From Piper betle (taxonomy: Eukaryota > Streptophyta > Magnoliopsida > Piperales > Piperaceae): a stretch of 64,000 nt of DNA. The DNA lies in assembly GCA_033002965.1 (NCBI GenBank), contig JAURVB010013953.1:45757-109756 (forward strand), written 5' to 3'. The notes below the pieces were generated by a model. That model was not told where the DNA came from and searched no databases. It saw only the letters and a program-made list of their open reading frames with translations. Shown here piece by piece: positions 12,420-24,892 of the stretch. Position 1 is the stretch's first letter, and the number at the start of each line of letters is the position of its first letter. A program made the position numbers and the translations under genes.

Positions 12420-12840
12420 AAGCCTATGGGATATAGATTTGTGGTGTTCTAGTTTTAATCCCATATTGGGATTGGAATTGGGCGGTGACTACTTCTTGAG
12501 ATGGATTATAAGACTAAAATAATTAGTCATTTTATTAAGTGTACCCAAGGCTTGGTACCAAAACCGGCCCATGTCTCCACTTTTCTTGCCTCTAAAATAA
12601 CAACCCAAAGAAGGTGTACTTAAAAAGGGCCAACAAGGGCTCAAGAAAAAGCCAATAAGACCAGAGTGGAAGCCATTTAGATTTGGCACTGAGGTCCACA
12701 GATGATGAGGTGGAGATGGTGGATTATTATAATCATGGTCCTAGTTTTAGTCTTGGGGATTGGAGTTGGGTAGTGACTACTACTATAAGACATATGTTGT
12801 AACTTGTAAGCCTACTAGAATGGCTAATTATTTTGATATC
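12420..12840. repeat. Direct repeat pair
   Basis: A segment of about 60-90 bases near 12448-12530 (ctagttttaatccc, ggattggaattgggcggtgactact) recurs in diverged form near 12740-12800 (ctagttttagtcttgg, ggattggagttgggtagtgactact). Its origin is unclear; it is probably another old transposable-element relic. Confidence 0.45.
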
Positions 12841-13377
12841 TCTATTCCTTCAAATTAGTTCAACCTTCTTTTTAGCCAAAAAACTCTTTAAAATTGATCC
12901 CCTCTTTGCACAGGTTAGAGACCCATCATGACTTTAGCTCGAACCATCTTATAACACACAAGTGCACGTAGAGTTATCAATATGTTATAAGATGCTGCAA
13001 CAAACGGGCCATTTGTCATATATATTACAAGATGGTGGTTTTTATATATATGGAGCTTAGTTATGCCTGATATACAGATGAAAACTTCAATTATGCTACA
13101 ACAAAGCATGAGTTATCAATGTATACTTGAGGTAACATATTTTTATTTTTGTTAACTCCAAGTTTTAAGGCTAGATATAGGTCGTTGAAGTGTTTAGTAT
13201 TTATTTGGGATGCTTAGGGTATGTCATTTACATGCATCTTAAGGACTTTGGACTACCAGATTGCCCTTATGTGCCTAGTTTGATTTGAGTCTCAGATCTT
13301 CAATTGATTGAGTTTAGAGTTTCAAGGCTCATTTAGCTTTTTTGCCTCGATTTCCGTCTATAAAGTCACTGTCAATG

Positions 13378-15237
13378 TAACACCCCAAATCCGCTTTACT
13401 TTCAAACAGAACTAAAATATTGTGGGTTACCCAAGTAAGTTGGTTAACCCGAACATAACCCAAAAAGATCTACTATCTGTGTTTTATGATGAAAGATAAA
13501 TTTTGTCATGCATGAATGGAATGCTCGGAACCAAGCATGATTCTACATGAATGATATGACTCATGTAATCAAACTCAAAACCAACCAATGATGACAAAAT
13601 CGATAAATCCTAAAACAAAACGGACAGAATGTCCCTGTAAGTACAACAAGGGCCATCTTGTCAAACAATAGATAATAAACATATGTAGCAAACCATGCAT
13701 AAAACATTTTCATTCAACTGTACAATTCATTCTGAATTGAGTCTGGACTCAACTGCTAATTCACATTCCATTTACATAATTGAACTGGGTCTTGAACCTA
13801 TTTGTTCATCTTCATTCATACTAAACTGTCTATGCAGGGTCGTGACCCATCTACTATTCACATACACCATCAAAATATTTTGACTATACTCGGTATTTCA
13901 TGATGTTATCCCTTGTGGTAAATATCACACCACAATCACAATTTTCATTTCATTTCAACAATCTCATCATGACATGTTCATAAATATAACATCTAAAAAC
14001 ATTCTACAGTGAGACCGATGTGTATGCATAAGATGTCACTACTCATCCGTCCAGGCTGGCATATCAGACTCCCGCTTCTTACCTATATATATATAAAAAT
14101 ACATCAGTAATAAGTGCTATTAGTCCAAAAATAATTATACAATCTCACAAATAATAGCTGACTCTCATTTTAAAGAAAACTATATATAACTTCTGCTGAA
14201 GTCTCTGAAGGGCATCTACTTGGGAGCCATCGGGTCGCAGACCCAATATCATCCTGAACTAACTGGTCTGTTAATGGTATTTTAAAAATTAATATATTAA
14301 CAAAAAATGAATAATTCATAAAATTATAGATGATATGCATAATGATCAAAATGAATTAAAAATCTAAAATTTGCAAAGTGATAAGTATCTCACAGTGATT
14401 CGGCGTAAAATTGGCGAACACGGTGGCTCTTGAGGTTGCCGACGATGGCCGAGGGGTGGCAGACATGGCTGGAAATTGGTTGACAAGGAGAAGGCTAGGG
14501 GGCTAGGGCTATGTGGTATGGCCGGGAAGACTAGCCAGAGCATGGCCGCAGCGTTGTTGCCAGTGGCAACCAAATGACGGCAGGGAGGAAGGGGACAAGT
14601 GAGAGAGGGGAAAGGAAAGGGAAAGGGAGGAGAAAGGAAGAGAAGAAGAAGGTCGGCGAGTAAGGCTGGTCGGCGGTGAGGTGGCGGTGGCGGGCTACCG
14701 ACGGCAACCAAAATAGGTAGGAGGTGGGGGTGTGAATAGGGGTAGGGAGGAGGAAGAAGGGGAGAAGGAAGGGGAGGGAGGCTGGGGTGATGTCGCTGCT
14801 GACCGGCAGCAATGGGGTCGTCAACAACGGTGATCCTCGAAAGAGGGGTGTTGTGGTCAATTGGTTGGGTAGAAAGGGGGAAAAAGAATAGGGTTGACTT
14901 AGGTAAGTTCGGGTTTTTTTTCCCACTCGGCTAGGTCAAACCAACTAGGTATAAAGTGGGTCATAAAAGCTCCTAAAATGATGTCTAACATTATGCAAGT
15001 GAGTTAAACATGTCATTAACGCGAGTCAAAAATGAAAATGGACATAAAATAAATTCAACATTTGTCGAATGGCATGTTCTAAGCCAACTAACCACCCATC
15101 TAAAAATAATAACTAATGCGTCCTAACATGATAAATGACCTAATTCTAATTCTATGGTATACTTAAAATAAATTAAAAAAAATGGGTGTACTCTTATATA
15201 CTCTAATAACTCATTCTACTATTGCATTACTGACATT
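13378..15237 (+). mobile_element. Ty3/gypsy-type LTR fragment (possible solo LTR)
   Basis: Begins with tgtaacaccccaaatc, a typical 5' end of large plant Ty3/gypsy LTRs. It continues with a long AT-rich stretch, the caggctggcatatcagactcccgc segment at about 14053-14075, and a GC-rich stretch at 14400-14930 whose minus strand is open and rich in P, L and S. No gag-pol frame is present. The 3' limit is uncertain: I place it before the small TRIM element, but no matching target-site duplication was found. The long minus-strand frames at 14364-14926 belong to this non-coding GC-rich block. Confidence 0.45.
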
Positions 15238-15685
15238 TGTGAAATTCCTCAACTAAGTCTCACATCTAACACATAATAGGGTAAGATCTTATTTATAAGT
15301 GAGAATGAATTATAGATCTTTAATTTGGTTAACACTTTTGAAGAAATAACTTAGCCCATTACATTGCACTTTGGGCCGGGTTGTTACAAATGACATCAAA
15401 GCAACTTAGTTTTGTATTAGATGGTGAGCTGGAGGCTAGCTTGCTGATCACAGGCCAGAGAAAGATGTGGGCTAGGGTTAACAATGGGCCAACTGTAGGA
15501 ATTTCGAAGACTAAATTTCCTAAGGTGGGTGGATTGTGAGATCCCCGAGCTTAGTCAACATTTAATACCTACTAGGATAAGATCTTGTTTATAAGTGAGA
15601 ATGCACTATAGATCTCTAACTTGGTTAACCATTTTTGAAGAAATGACTTAGCTCATTACATTGTCGTTCAGGTCGGGTCGTTATA
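15238..15685 (+). mobile_element. TRIM (miniature LTR retrotransposon), complete copy with TSD
   Basis: Two similar LTRs of about 151 bases lie at 15238-15388 (tgtgaaattcc...ttgttaca) and 15535-15685 (tgtgagatccc...cgttata). Two bases after the first LTR is tgacatcaaagc, a variant of the initiator-tRNA-Met primer site. Just before the second LTR is a purine tract (aaggtgggtgga). The internal domain is about 146 bases with no coding capacity. The 6 bases gacatt flank both ends (15232-15237 and 15686-15691), so this is an insertion whose target-site duplication survives. Total about 448 bases. Confidence 0.8.
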
Positions 15686-15873
15686 GACATTATTATTATA
15701 TACTTGGGTACACATGACCGACCTCATCTCAGCACGTGTGTTCTAAAACTAACTCGACTAAAAATAATAGTCGAACTGACCAGTTCCGATTATAAATCCA
15801 TGACTCTAGTTGTAGGTTTTATAGTTAGGCTTCGAGTTAGTTTCAACTTTTGTCTGGGTCTATCCAAGCTTTC

Positions 15874-15877
<4 letters not shown>

Positions 15878-15946
<69 letters not shown>
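15878..15946. repeat. Long (TA)n microsatellite
   Basis: More than 30 uninterrupted TA units. It creates an artefactual frame of alternating Y and I. Confidence 0.9.
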
Positions 15947-15947
<1 letters not shown>

Positions 15948-15949
15948 CC

Positions 15950-16640
15950 TAGGTCACCATGCCCACAAATTATTAGACGACCAGATCTAGGTGGCACATA
16001 GTAAACCCTAGCTTTCACCCATTTTTAGGAGATTTTCTCCCATATTTTTCGAATATTTTCTACCCCCAGTGTCTCTGCCACTTTGGGCCATTGTCGGCGA
16101 GTCTCTAGCTAGCTTCCAACCAGTGGACCAATACTACCGTGACCACCTCAAGACAAGCTATCGACCCACACCCTCCACCAACCCTAGTACCACCGCAATC
16201 ACCACCGATGACAACATTTTGATTGATGATCCCCACTACTTCTGCCGCCTTTCATGCTCTTTTTGTTGCCAGTGAGGCCGACCTCCTCAAGAGGTTGCCC
16301 TCGCCGAGGCCAAGATTTTGAGACAGAAGCTGTCCTCGCCATGGCCGGCATCGTTGTTGGCAATTCCACCGTTTTGATGACCGATTCCTTCCCTTTCCGG
16401 CAGTTTTTGAGCCAGTCACCTGTTGGACTTCGTCAATCACCACTGCCATAACCTTCGGTTTGGCTTCCTCTATCAATCACGACCAATGGCAACCCCGGGC
16501 TTCCTGCCTTGGTTGTTTTCCAACAATGGGCATGCCACCTGTTTTGCTTGCATTTGTGTCCAATTCTATTTATATCCGCCTGTTTGTCCACATCCGTGTT
16601 CATGTCCACAGTAGATGCATTCTCTCATTATTTAGTATAT
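15950..16640. other. GC-richer non-coding island
   Basis: A C/T-rich segment between two AT-rich tracts. Several short frames exist on both strands, with no conserved motif. It resembles the leader region of a retroelement more than a gene, but I cannot prove this. Confidence 0.3.
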
Positions 16641-17170
16641 TTTGATATTATGTATGTTTTTTTATTATTTATTTATTTATTTATTCTTTTATTCATTATT
16701 ATTTATTTCTTGTCATTTGCATATTTGTTGTACATGATATGCATATTTATATGATCTTTTATTATTATTGATGATGTAATTAATTATTAATATTATTGTA
16801 TTCATGTTTATTATAATTCATATTCTTGTTATTTAATTATTTATGTATTTATTTAATTGTTGGCTCGCATGTTATTATTTGTTCTTGTTTAGTCGTATAT
16901 TCATATATTTGACATTTATATTACTATTATTCACAAATAATTTTTATTAATTATTTATTCATTTAATTATCATTGTTGGTTATTTATGTATTTATTTATT
17001 AAATTGTTAATTATTTACTCATATTTAGCCACATACTCATATTGTATAATTATGTTATTATTTTATGATTAATGTATTATTTATTCTCATGCATTTATTA
17101 TTTATCTATTTATCCATGAGTTTATTTTTTACTTATTTATTATTTATGTATTGGTGATTTATTCCTTATC
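16640..17170. repeat. (TTATTTA)-rich low-complexity tract
   Basis: About 500 bases of imperfect TTATTTAT/ATTATT repeats on the + strand, with strong T over A excess. Confidence 0.8.
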
Positions 17171-17179
17171 ATGTCTTGT

Positions 17180-17900
17180 TTTGCATGCCAATTTTTTAGT
17201 CATGGATCTATTTTGCATTGCCCCTTATTTAGGCTAATGTATTGTTGATGTGAGCACACACCACGACCATGCATCATATTTATCGAGTTTCGAGTGAGCC
17301 GAGAGTTGGTAAATTTGACCGTTCGCATATTGTGAGCGGGCGCATACGTAGGTCGCAACGAGCACCGGATTAGTGAGAGGTTTGTTCTTGTCCCGAGGGA
17401 TCCTAACATCTCTATATCTTGAACTTCCTCACACTCGGAAAGGCGTAGAGTAGATGGGCATTGTTGTGTATTGCGCATGTCTAGACTTGTGGTATCAAAG
17501 GGTACTTAAGACGACTACTTGAGAGTATGAGACTTTTCTGTTTTTGGCTAGACGTTATATGGAGGTTTGAAGAGGACTTAGGATATGTGTTTTTTCCTAA
17601 GAGAAGGACCAATTGTTGCAGAGAGAGGCATTTGTTAAAAGTAACGTAACACCAATTCAGTTCAAGATGTTATCAAGTCTGCAGCTTGATGTTTCCTTAG
17701 TTGATGCCCTTTGAGGGTTCCCATGAAGATTATATATTATTTTCCTTCATCTTGGAAATTAGACTCTACTTGCCAATTTGTATTAGTTATTTTTCGAATC
17801 AATGACACTCTTTGGTAGAAGGACAAATAGTTGTTGCACACACTTGCGTTCAACGCACCGTTGTTTCCTTTCGTGCTTTTATCTTGGTTTGATGTGCACC
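17180..17900 (+). mobile_element. LTR-retrotransposon fragment with primer-site-like motif
   Basis: A moderately GC-rich block ends in tggtatcaaagg at 17490-17501, close to the primer-binding site for initiator tRNA-Met. The ~300 bases before it would be an LTR 3' part and the bases after it an internal leader. No second LTR and no coding region were found. Confidence 0.35.
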
Positions 17901-19030
17901 TTTGTGTATTTTATGTGATGTATCGTGATATATACTCTAAATAACTTTTATAGTACCAAATCAAAGATGATATCAAGTCTCCTAATAAGACACTAAAATT
18001 TTAGCTTCAGCAACTATTGGATATACTTACATCCTTATTTTATGTATCGATATTTTTATCCTTGCTGCATGTTGAATGATTTTACATTATGTCATTGCAT
18101 GTATCTCTTTATTAAGTTGTTGCACACATTCATTTATCTTTTCTTGTTAAATGTTGATTGTGCAGTAATGGTGTCTTCCTTAAGAATTAATAGTGTCTTC
18201 CTTTCTTAAGATGTCAAGAGGGTTGTATTAGTATGTTTCTCGTTCGAGTTAATTTAGAGATGACTCAACTCAATCGTAATAATTCTGATCCGGTTCTTAG
18301 ATGAATGGGAATTGAGTTGTTACACCCTCCCATTGGACATTTCACTCTTGCGTAATTTCTAATACTTTCTCTCTTACTAACAAAAAATTTTTTTTAAGGT
18401 ATTTAATTTATGAGAAACTTTAGTATCAGCTGTGATGTTATACGAATATCAGTAGCTTTCAAATTTATTACCCATTTAAATTATAATATAGCTTTAATTT
18501 TTTGATATAAATAAAAATACGTTCATTATATAATTGACATTCTAATCTAAAGTCACCATGGATAGAAGTATCAAGTACTACTAATTATTCTCTTGTTTTT
18601 AAAATATTACAATATAATTTAGTGGCACAAAATCCAAATGCAGCAGCGTTTTCAAACTGCCATGAATCATTAACGCCAAGACCCAGAAAATGGCAAATCG
18701 AAAACCTTGCTTGTATCGGTAATGGCAGCTCTTTCACATCCACTCGGCACGAATCGTCGTTGGTACCCACTCAAATATATGCTTCGCCAAGAGAAGAAGA
18801 TATGTATATATACAATTATTATTTGTTTGTCATATATGTATATTTTTTACGGAAATGGTACCACGTAAACTTTTTTTAGACTCGAATTTTGCAAAACATA
18901 CATTATTGTTGCTAATTTTTTATTTAATGACTCGGTGGGTAGCTACGAATGAGTGGTTATGGTACTTCATAAAATATTGATAAATATGATCTATTAAATA
19001 AAAAATTAACAATCACAATTTTAATTCAAA
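17900..19030. other. Intergenic DNA
   Basis: AT-rich spacer. A 61-codon minus-strand frame at 18585-18770 has ordinary-looking composition but no recognised family. Confidence 0.3.
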
Positions 19031-19199
19031 AAGCTCACGCGTAAAAGAAGGTTTCGCACCAACATTTCCGATCTCTGAAGGACGCATATACTATGTAGAT
19101 GGACATTGAAGATACTGTTGAAGTGCGGTGACCGGTTGGATGTGTAAGATGCATCGACGGTTGAAGTTTCTGCTTTATTTTTTTCATTTTTTCAATTTT

Positions 19200-19472
19200 A
19201 CGCTCATCTTTCTTTTCCACGGCACCCACCCACGAGCCCACCTGGGAGGCTAGTTGGGTGAACTCCAATAGCATCCAATCGGCGTTGGACAAGCTGTAGA
19301 CGGAGATGCCCACTGCACAATCCAGTAGGAGCTTGACCAAGCTCGATCCATAATCTGAGTTGGATTGGTTCATGGGGTCAATGTTGTGGGAGGCGTAGTT
19401 GATTATGTAAAGCTCTGTTAATGTCAATGTTAATGTTTTAACTCCAATTTGTGATATGCCTCTCGGCAACAT
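19200..19472 (-). pseudogene. Possible GRAS-domain relic
   Basis: The minus-strand frame contains YGSSLVKLLLDCAVGIS then LSNADWMLLEFTQLASQVG. This matches the start of the GRAS leucine-heptad repeat I pattern (LLLxCAxAIS... LLxxLxxLASxxG). After that, similarity ends in a lysine-rich tract and the frame closes. There is no VHIID motif nearby. It would be an isolated N-terminal GRAS fragment 2 kb upstream of the GRAS gene on the other strand. Its LHR I sequence differs from that gene's, so it derives from another subfamily member. Confidence 0.4.
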
Positions 19473-19479
19473 TTTTGGG

Positions 19480-21119
19480 TCTCTAGCTAGTATTCGTAAT
19501 TTGAGGACAAGAAGGTGAAGCAGACGTTCTCGATTTTCTGTGTTTTAACTTGTACATGTTTTGTGTTGTTTAAAGTGCGGAGGGTTCTCAGGAGAGAATT
19601 ATTACATATATTCGTAAATTGCCGCCTCGTAACAAGTCCAAGCACTTCCCTCCTTTGGCAAATCCAAAGATGAGGCGGCGCCACCAACGTCGACACAAAC
19701 GATGGAAACGCCGAAGTCCATTGTTTACATCACTACCTCCATTCCGCCTTTCTTCACCGGCTGATATCTCCTCTACGTCTTTGTTTCAATCCATAATTAA
19801 AATAATAATATTAAATTGGCGGGAAAAATAGAGGTAGGCATCGAAGGTCGTACCGTTCATTGGACAAGGCACTGTCCTTATCTTACAATTAATTTTAAGC
19901 AAAAAATTGGTGAGATTAAAATTCTTCAACTTAAGAATTTATTTTTATTTTATATGTTAGTATGTTAGTTTAATCATTTTTCATGTCATAAAACACACAA
20001 TTTTCTCACCAAGGACTTTTCATTTATATGATTACTATTTTTTAAAATTTTTTCTTAATTTCCTTGTAAATTAGCACGAAAATTAAATTCACTGTTTTTA
20101 AAAAAGATTTGAATAAATAAATTTTATATTACCATGGAAAAATTCATATCCTAAATTTAATGTGCCTTATATTTACTAATTTTTTATGATAATTTAGTAA
20201 TAAACGATAAAAATATTTTGTATCGATCACCCAATCGATCATTCCATTAGACAAAAAAATGTTCATATTTAATTTGTTTTTTCAACCATAATGGTTGATC
20301 AAATTCGGTTACAAACATTTCATAATCGTCCACGCTCACCTGTATAAAAAAATGTTGGGTATTAGGCCTGTTAGAAATTATATAAAATGGACAAACAAGA
20401 AAATCACTATATTTGAGATTGTTTAGTTTTAATTTCTCTCACAAACTCTTTAAACTTCAATGTAAATCTTTCCGATGCATACGAGTAGACCAAGGCCGGG
20501 AGAAAGGTTGATGACAAAACGAGCAATATTGGTCGCATTTGGAAGCCATTTCTGTCGTACGTACCAGTTTGTTTGGTTCGGGCCCAAAATAAGAAGTGGT
20601 CTTCTCCTTAATTCCTCGCCTTCTTTCTACAATGCCCTTCTCGTTTGCATCATTAATGCATGGTGCCATGGTCACTCTCAGCGGAGAAGCTGTGCCAAAG
20701 AGACAAATCGGATATCCTATTATACTGATATGATTGTTTTCTGATGATTGGACTTGAATGGTAGAAGAGAATGAAAGATGACTGGCAGTTTTTGTCTCTT
20801 ATTCTTCATTCCCATCGGTTGTAATTGGAAGTTATAGAAAGGGGACGAAGGCTTCAATGATAACAAGTTTATAAACGAACCTAGGCGTGTGGTTACGAGA
20901 CTGTGTGTGTGTCGTTCTCTCATTCGTCCCGGTTCAAGTACTCGCGATCAATGAGAGTAGATTAGATGGCGATGGATTGAGGAGATGACGAGATCATTTT
21001 GATACATTATTTGAGTTGGCAATCCTTCTATATTTCCACTTTGATTAGCTCTCGGTTGGAGTACAAGTCTGGGTTTGCTCTATAGAAGGGTTGTGAACCA
21101 AAAAGGATAGAAGAAAACC
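19480..21119. other. Intergenic DNA upstream of the GRAS gene
   Basis: Mostly AT-rich. The last 400 bases (gtgtgtgtgtcg, C/T tracts) are the probable promoter and leader of the GRAS gene. No other gene is supported. Confidence 0.4.
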
Positions 21120-23727
21120 ATGATAAACACCCTTTGCGGTAGCATGGGGAGCCTGAAGAGTGAAATTACAAGAAGTGATCAGACCTCCGGCTGCAGCAAG
21201 GCCGGCCAGCCCACCTCTCCAACTGCTTCAGTTTCTGAATCGAACAACGTTAACGTTGCATCCTCCTCTGATGTAGAAAAAAACAAGAAAGCAAACAACA
21301 ACAACAACCAATCCGCCAGTGTTTCCTATCAGAGCCTCAAGTTCGGGGACGAGGAGGTCGACGTAGAGGTTCAGTCCCCAGACAACTCTATCTGGGAATC
21401 ATTGATTTTTTCCGACGAGATCGAATCGGGGGTGGACTTCATGATCTCCTCTCCAAGAAGGTGGGACTTGCTGGTCTCATCCCCTAGGAGATCTGGGGAT
21501 TTGATGACGTCGTCTCCAAAGAGAGGTGACCTTATGATGATCTCTTCTCCAAAGAGAGGCGACTGGATGGTCATCTCCTCGCCGAAAAGAGGTGAATACA
21601 TGATCTCCTCCCTAAGAGAGGTGAGTACATGATCTCTTCCCCCAAAAGAGGTGAGTACATGATCTCTTCCCCCAAAAAAGGTGAATACATGATCTCTTCA
21701 CCAAAGAGAAGAGAGTACTGGATGATATCCTCGCCCAAGCGCCAACCTCTCCCTCACCAACCAATTCAAAACAATATACATGCTGCACAAAACAGCTGCA
21801 GTCCATACTCACAAACACAGCAGCAGCACTATGAACAGCAGTACTGCTTGCCCGGCAGCTCACTCCCAGCATGCCCAAGCACTGCGCCATTCATGGGTCA
21901 TTGCAACTACACCAAAGGAAAGATGGCACAGAGTCCGCTTCACAAGGTAGCCTATAACTCAAGCCAGCATGATAATCAGAGCTTCATGCAGCTACCCACT
22001 TCGGACCCTTTTCTTGACGACTACACCTGCAGGGACGAGTACGGCGTCTATCCAACTTCGACGACACCGACGAAGATGAAAGATATAATTGGGAGTTGTA
22101 TGAGCTCGGAGGCCGGCGCCTTCGATCCTATCAAACCCATTAATCCTGCCGGCAGCATGCTTGATTACATCGCTCCAATACAAGCCGGTAGGCTTTATGG
22201 GTCAGTGATGAGTGGGGTGGGTGCGGACAGTAGAGATGTTCCCCTTGATCAGATGATCAATCACAATGGCGACCAACTTGGATATGCTTCGACAAGCCAG
22301 CAGCAGCAGCAGCAGCTGCAACATCAGACAACTACCCTTGAGCAAGGGCTAGCCAGTGAGCGTGAGCAGGTACACACATAGACATATATATCAATGCAAG
22401 CGAGCAAATACTAGCTAGTTATATATTAGTCCTTAGAATCAAGGTCGTATAACGATTATAATACATTAGAACTGGAATCAAACTAAACACCATAATGATA
22501 AGAACAGCATATATATACATATAATATAGCTAATTATTATCGTGGAGAAGAAATGTTGTTGGATAGATAAGTACTGAATTATGGAATTCATTGACGTACA
22601 TAGGAGGATCAAGACAGCGGGCTTCAACTGGTGCATCTCCTATTAGCCTGCGCAGAAGCAGTTGCAAAAGAGGACTATATGATGGCGAGGAGGTACCTGC
22701 ACTACCTTAACCGAGTGGTCACCCCATTGGGTGACTCCATGCAAAGGGTAGCAGCCTACTTCACTGAGGCACTAAGCTCAAGGTTGACGGCCGCCCTCAC
22801 CGCCCCAACCAGTACCAGCTCCTCCAACTCCTTTTCTTCCAACCCATACAGTTCCCCGGAGGTTCTCAAAATCTACCAGATCCTCTACCAGTCCTGCCCC
22901 TACATCAAGTTCGCCCACTTCACTGCCAACCAGGCCATCTTCGAGGCGTTCGAGTCGGAGGATAGGGTTCATGTCATCGACCTCGACATCGTCCAGGGCT
23001 ACCAATGGCCGGCGTTCATGCAGGCCCTGGCTGCCCGCCCCGGAGGGGCCCCTTCCTTCGAATAACCGGAGTCGGGTCGCCTTTTGAGGCGGTGAGGGAG
23101 ACCGGACGACAATTGACGGACCTAGCACAGTCACTGCAAGTACCCTTTGCCTTTCATCCAGTGGGAGAGAGGCTGGAGGATCTGCAGCCCCACATGTTCC
23201 ACAGGAGGGTAGGTGAGGCCCTCGCAGTGAACTCCGTCAACCGTCTTCACCGAGTGCCGGGAAGCTACCTGGGCAATCTCCTCGGCATGATCAGGGACCA
23301 GGCCCCCAACATTGTCATCTTGGTTGAGCAGGAGGCCAGCCACAATGGCCCCTACTTCCTGGGGCGTTTCCTTGAGGCGCTGCACTACTACTCGGCCATC
23401 TTCGACTCCCTGGACGCCACCTTCCCTGCCGACTCCCTGGAGAGGGAGAAGCTGGAGCGGTTTATCTTTGGGCCGGAGATATGGAACATAGTAGCCTGCG
23501 AGGGACCGGAGAGAAGGGAGAGGCATGAAAGGCTGGAGAAGTGGAGGAAGATAATGGAAGGGAAGGGGTTCAAGGGGGTGCCTCTTAGTGCTAATGCAGT
23601 GACCCAATCCAAAATCCTGCTAGGCTTGTACCCCTGTGATGGATATAGTCTGAAGGAGGACAAGGGATGCTTGCTTTTAGGCTGGCAAGACAGGTCCCTC
23701 ATTGCGGCTTCTGCATGGCGTTGTTGA
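21120..23727 (+). CDS. GRAS transcription factor, RAD1/SCARECROW-like (two apparent 1-base frameshifts)
   Basis: Exons 21120-22369 and 22604-23727 (phase 0 junction EREQ/EDQDSG). If one C is missing in each of two C-runs (21610-21612 and 23049-23052), the product is about 791 aa. The GRAS domain order is complete: LHR I ([19 protein letters not shown]), VHIID motif as [27 protein letters not shown] region ([17 protein letters not shown]...[29 protein letters not shown]) and SAW ([17 protein letters not shown]). Subfamily features ([40 protein letters not shown] motif) recall RAD1-type GRAS proteins, known from Lotus as needed for arbuscule development; this assignment is from memory. The N-terminus has poly-Asn, poly-Gln and about ten SSPKR-type repeats. 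GRAS genes are often intronless; one intron here is unusual but clean. Confidence 0.88.
21445..21745 (+). repeat. Coding minisatellite: about ten SSP(K/R)(R/K) units
   Basis: Units of 33-36 bases encode variants of [10 protein letters not shown]. Successive versions read [49 protein letters not shown] and [10 protein letters not shown]. The 3' units are nearly identical at DNA level, so expansion is recent. Each unit contains S-P-K/R-R/K, which fits the proline-directed CDK phosphorylation consensus. Confidence 0.85.
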
Positions 23728-24892
23728 TTGATTTACTTCCCAGTATTGTTGCTACTCTATTTCTTCTCTGTTTGCCATTGCTCTTCTTCCTTTCACCTAC
23801 CTTTCTGCTTGATTCCTTCTCACTTCTTACAGCCAGGCAGCATGAGTAGGAATTTCTCCAAAGCAATTCAATAGTTACTAAACGAAACGGGCTGATCAAA
23901 GAAACTTCTTTTTTAAAGCATCAAATTAGAAATTCGTCCAGATATTAACATAAAGTAACAAAATGTCCAAAGAATGCAACAGCCTCTTTAAAATCAGTAG
24001 CTTCTATTAACTATTTTTGAACTGTTCAGCTTCGGTCAGTTTGCAGCATCGGAAAGTAACTGAACTAAACTGGAATTGCTCAAAACATGAACATGAAATT
24101 TGAAAGGCTAAGGCAATAAGCAGGACCAGTTGTTTTGGTGCAAGCTCATTTCATTTCACATCTCACCAAAAGTCTGATTTGAATGCACATTCACTAGAGC
24201 ACATCATTTGAGTGGACCACAAAAAACATGTATCATAGAAAGTGAAGAAATCAATAGGCAGTGGTGATAAGCTCCACCGGAAAATTTTTAGTCACACCGA
24301 AAACCTGGAATCACACACTAATGGTGGCACGCACATTGTGCATATTTCCAGGGGCCAGACCATTGCCGCGGCAAGCACCATTAATCGCACCCGAATGCCC
24401 AGGTGACACACAAATAATGGAGCATAAAAGTATAAATGCATGGTGTGAGGCAAAAAAATTCAAGCTCCATAAATAAGATGCGTACCCTGACACTGAAACT
24501 ACATCAAGATGAATGACCCAAAATCTCGAGTCTTACATATTGGTATGAAAAAGAGCACAATGGTACCCGCATGGTCTTACAAATTGGTATCAATCATATA
24601 ATTTTCTAATAACACCACCCATTGATATGGCACAATATAGACATTGACAAATTGTATAGCGGCTACAGCCACACGAAAATAAAAACTATACAAAGGAAAA
24701 TAACAAAGTAACCTACAAAGCAACAGCAGGCACATCCGAGATGCTTGAAAGAACCACACAATCATTAACGACCACTATTTTACAAACAAATTATATATGC
24801 AGAATGGTGATTTGACCGAGTAGCTGATACCACCACTATCTGCAAGCAAAGATGGTTAATGGTGCAGTTTTTTTGCTAATTGCCGACACAGT
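23728..24892. other. Convergent intergenic spacer
   Basis: Between the GRAS gene (+) and the ubiquitin-fold gene (-). It contains both 3' flanks; no additional gene is seen. Confidence 0.5.

Noticed and set aside
14364..14926. Minus-strand Pro/Leu/Ser-rich frames
   Set aside because: They come from a GC-rich, purine/pyrimidine-biased block inside an LTR-like region. No conserved motif.
15704..15952. 82-codon frame with YIYI repeats
   Set aside because: Artefact of the TA microsatellite.
22778..23702. Minus-strand frames opposite the GRAS domain
   Set aside because: Mirror frames of a GC-rich coding exon. The plus strand carries the conserved GRAS motifs.
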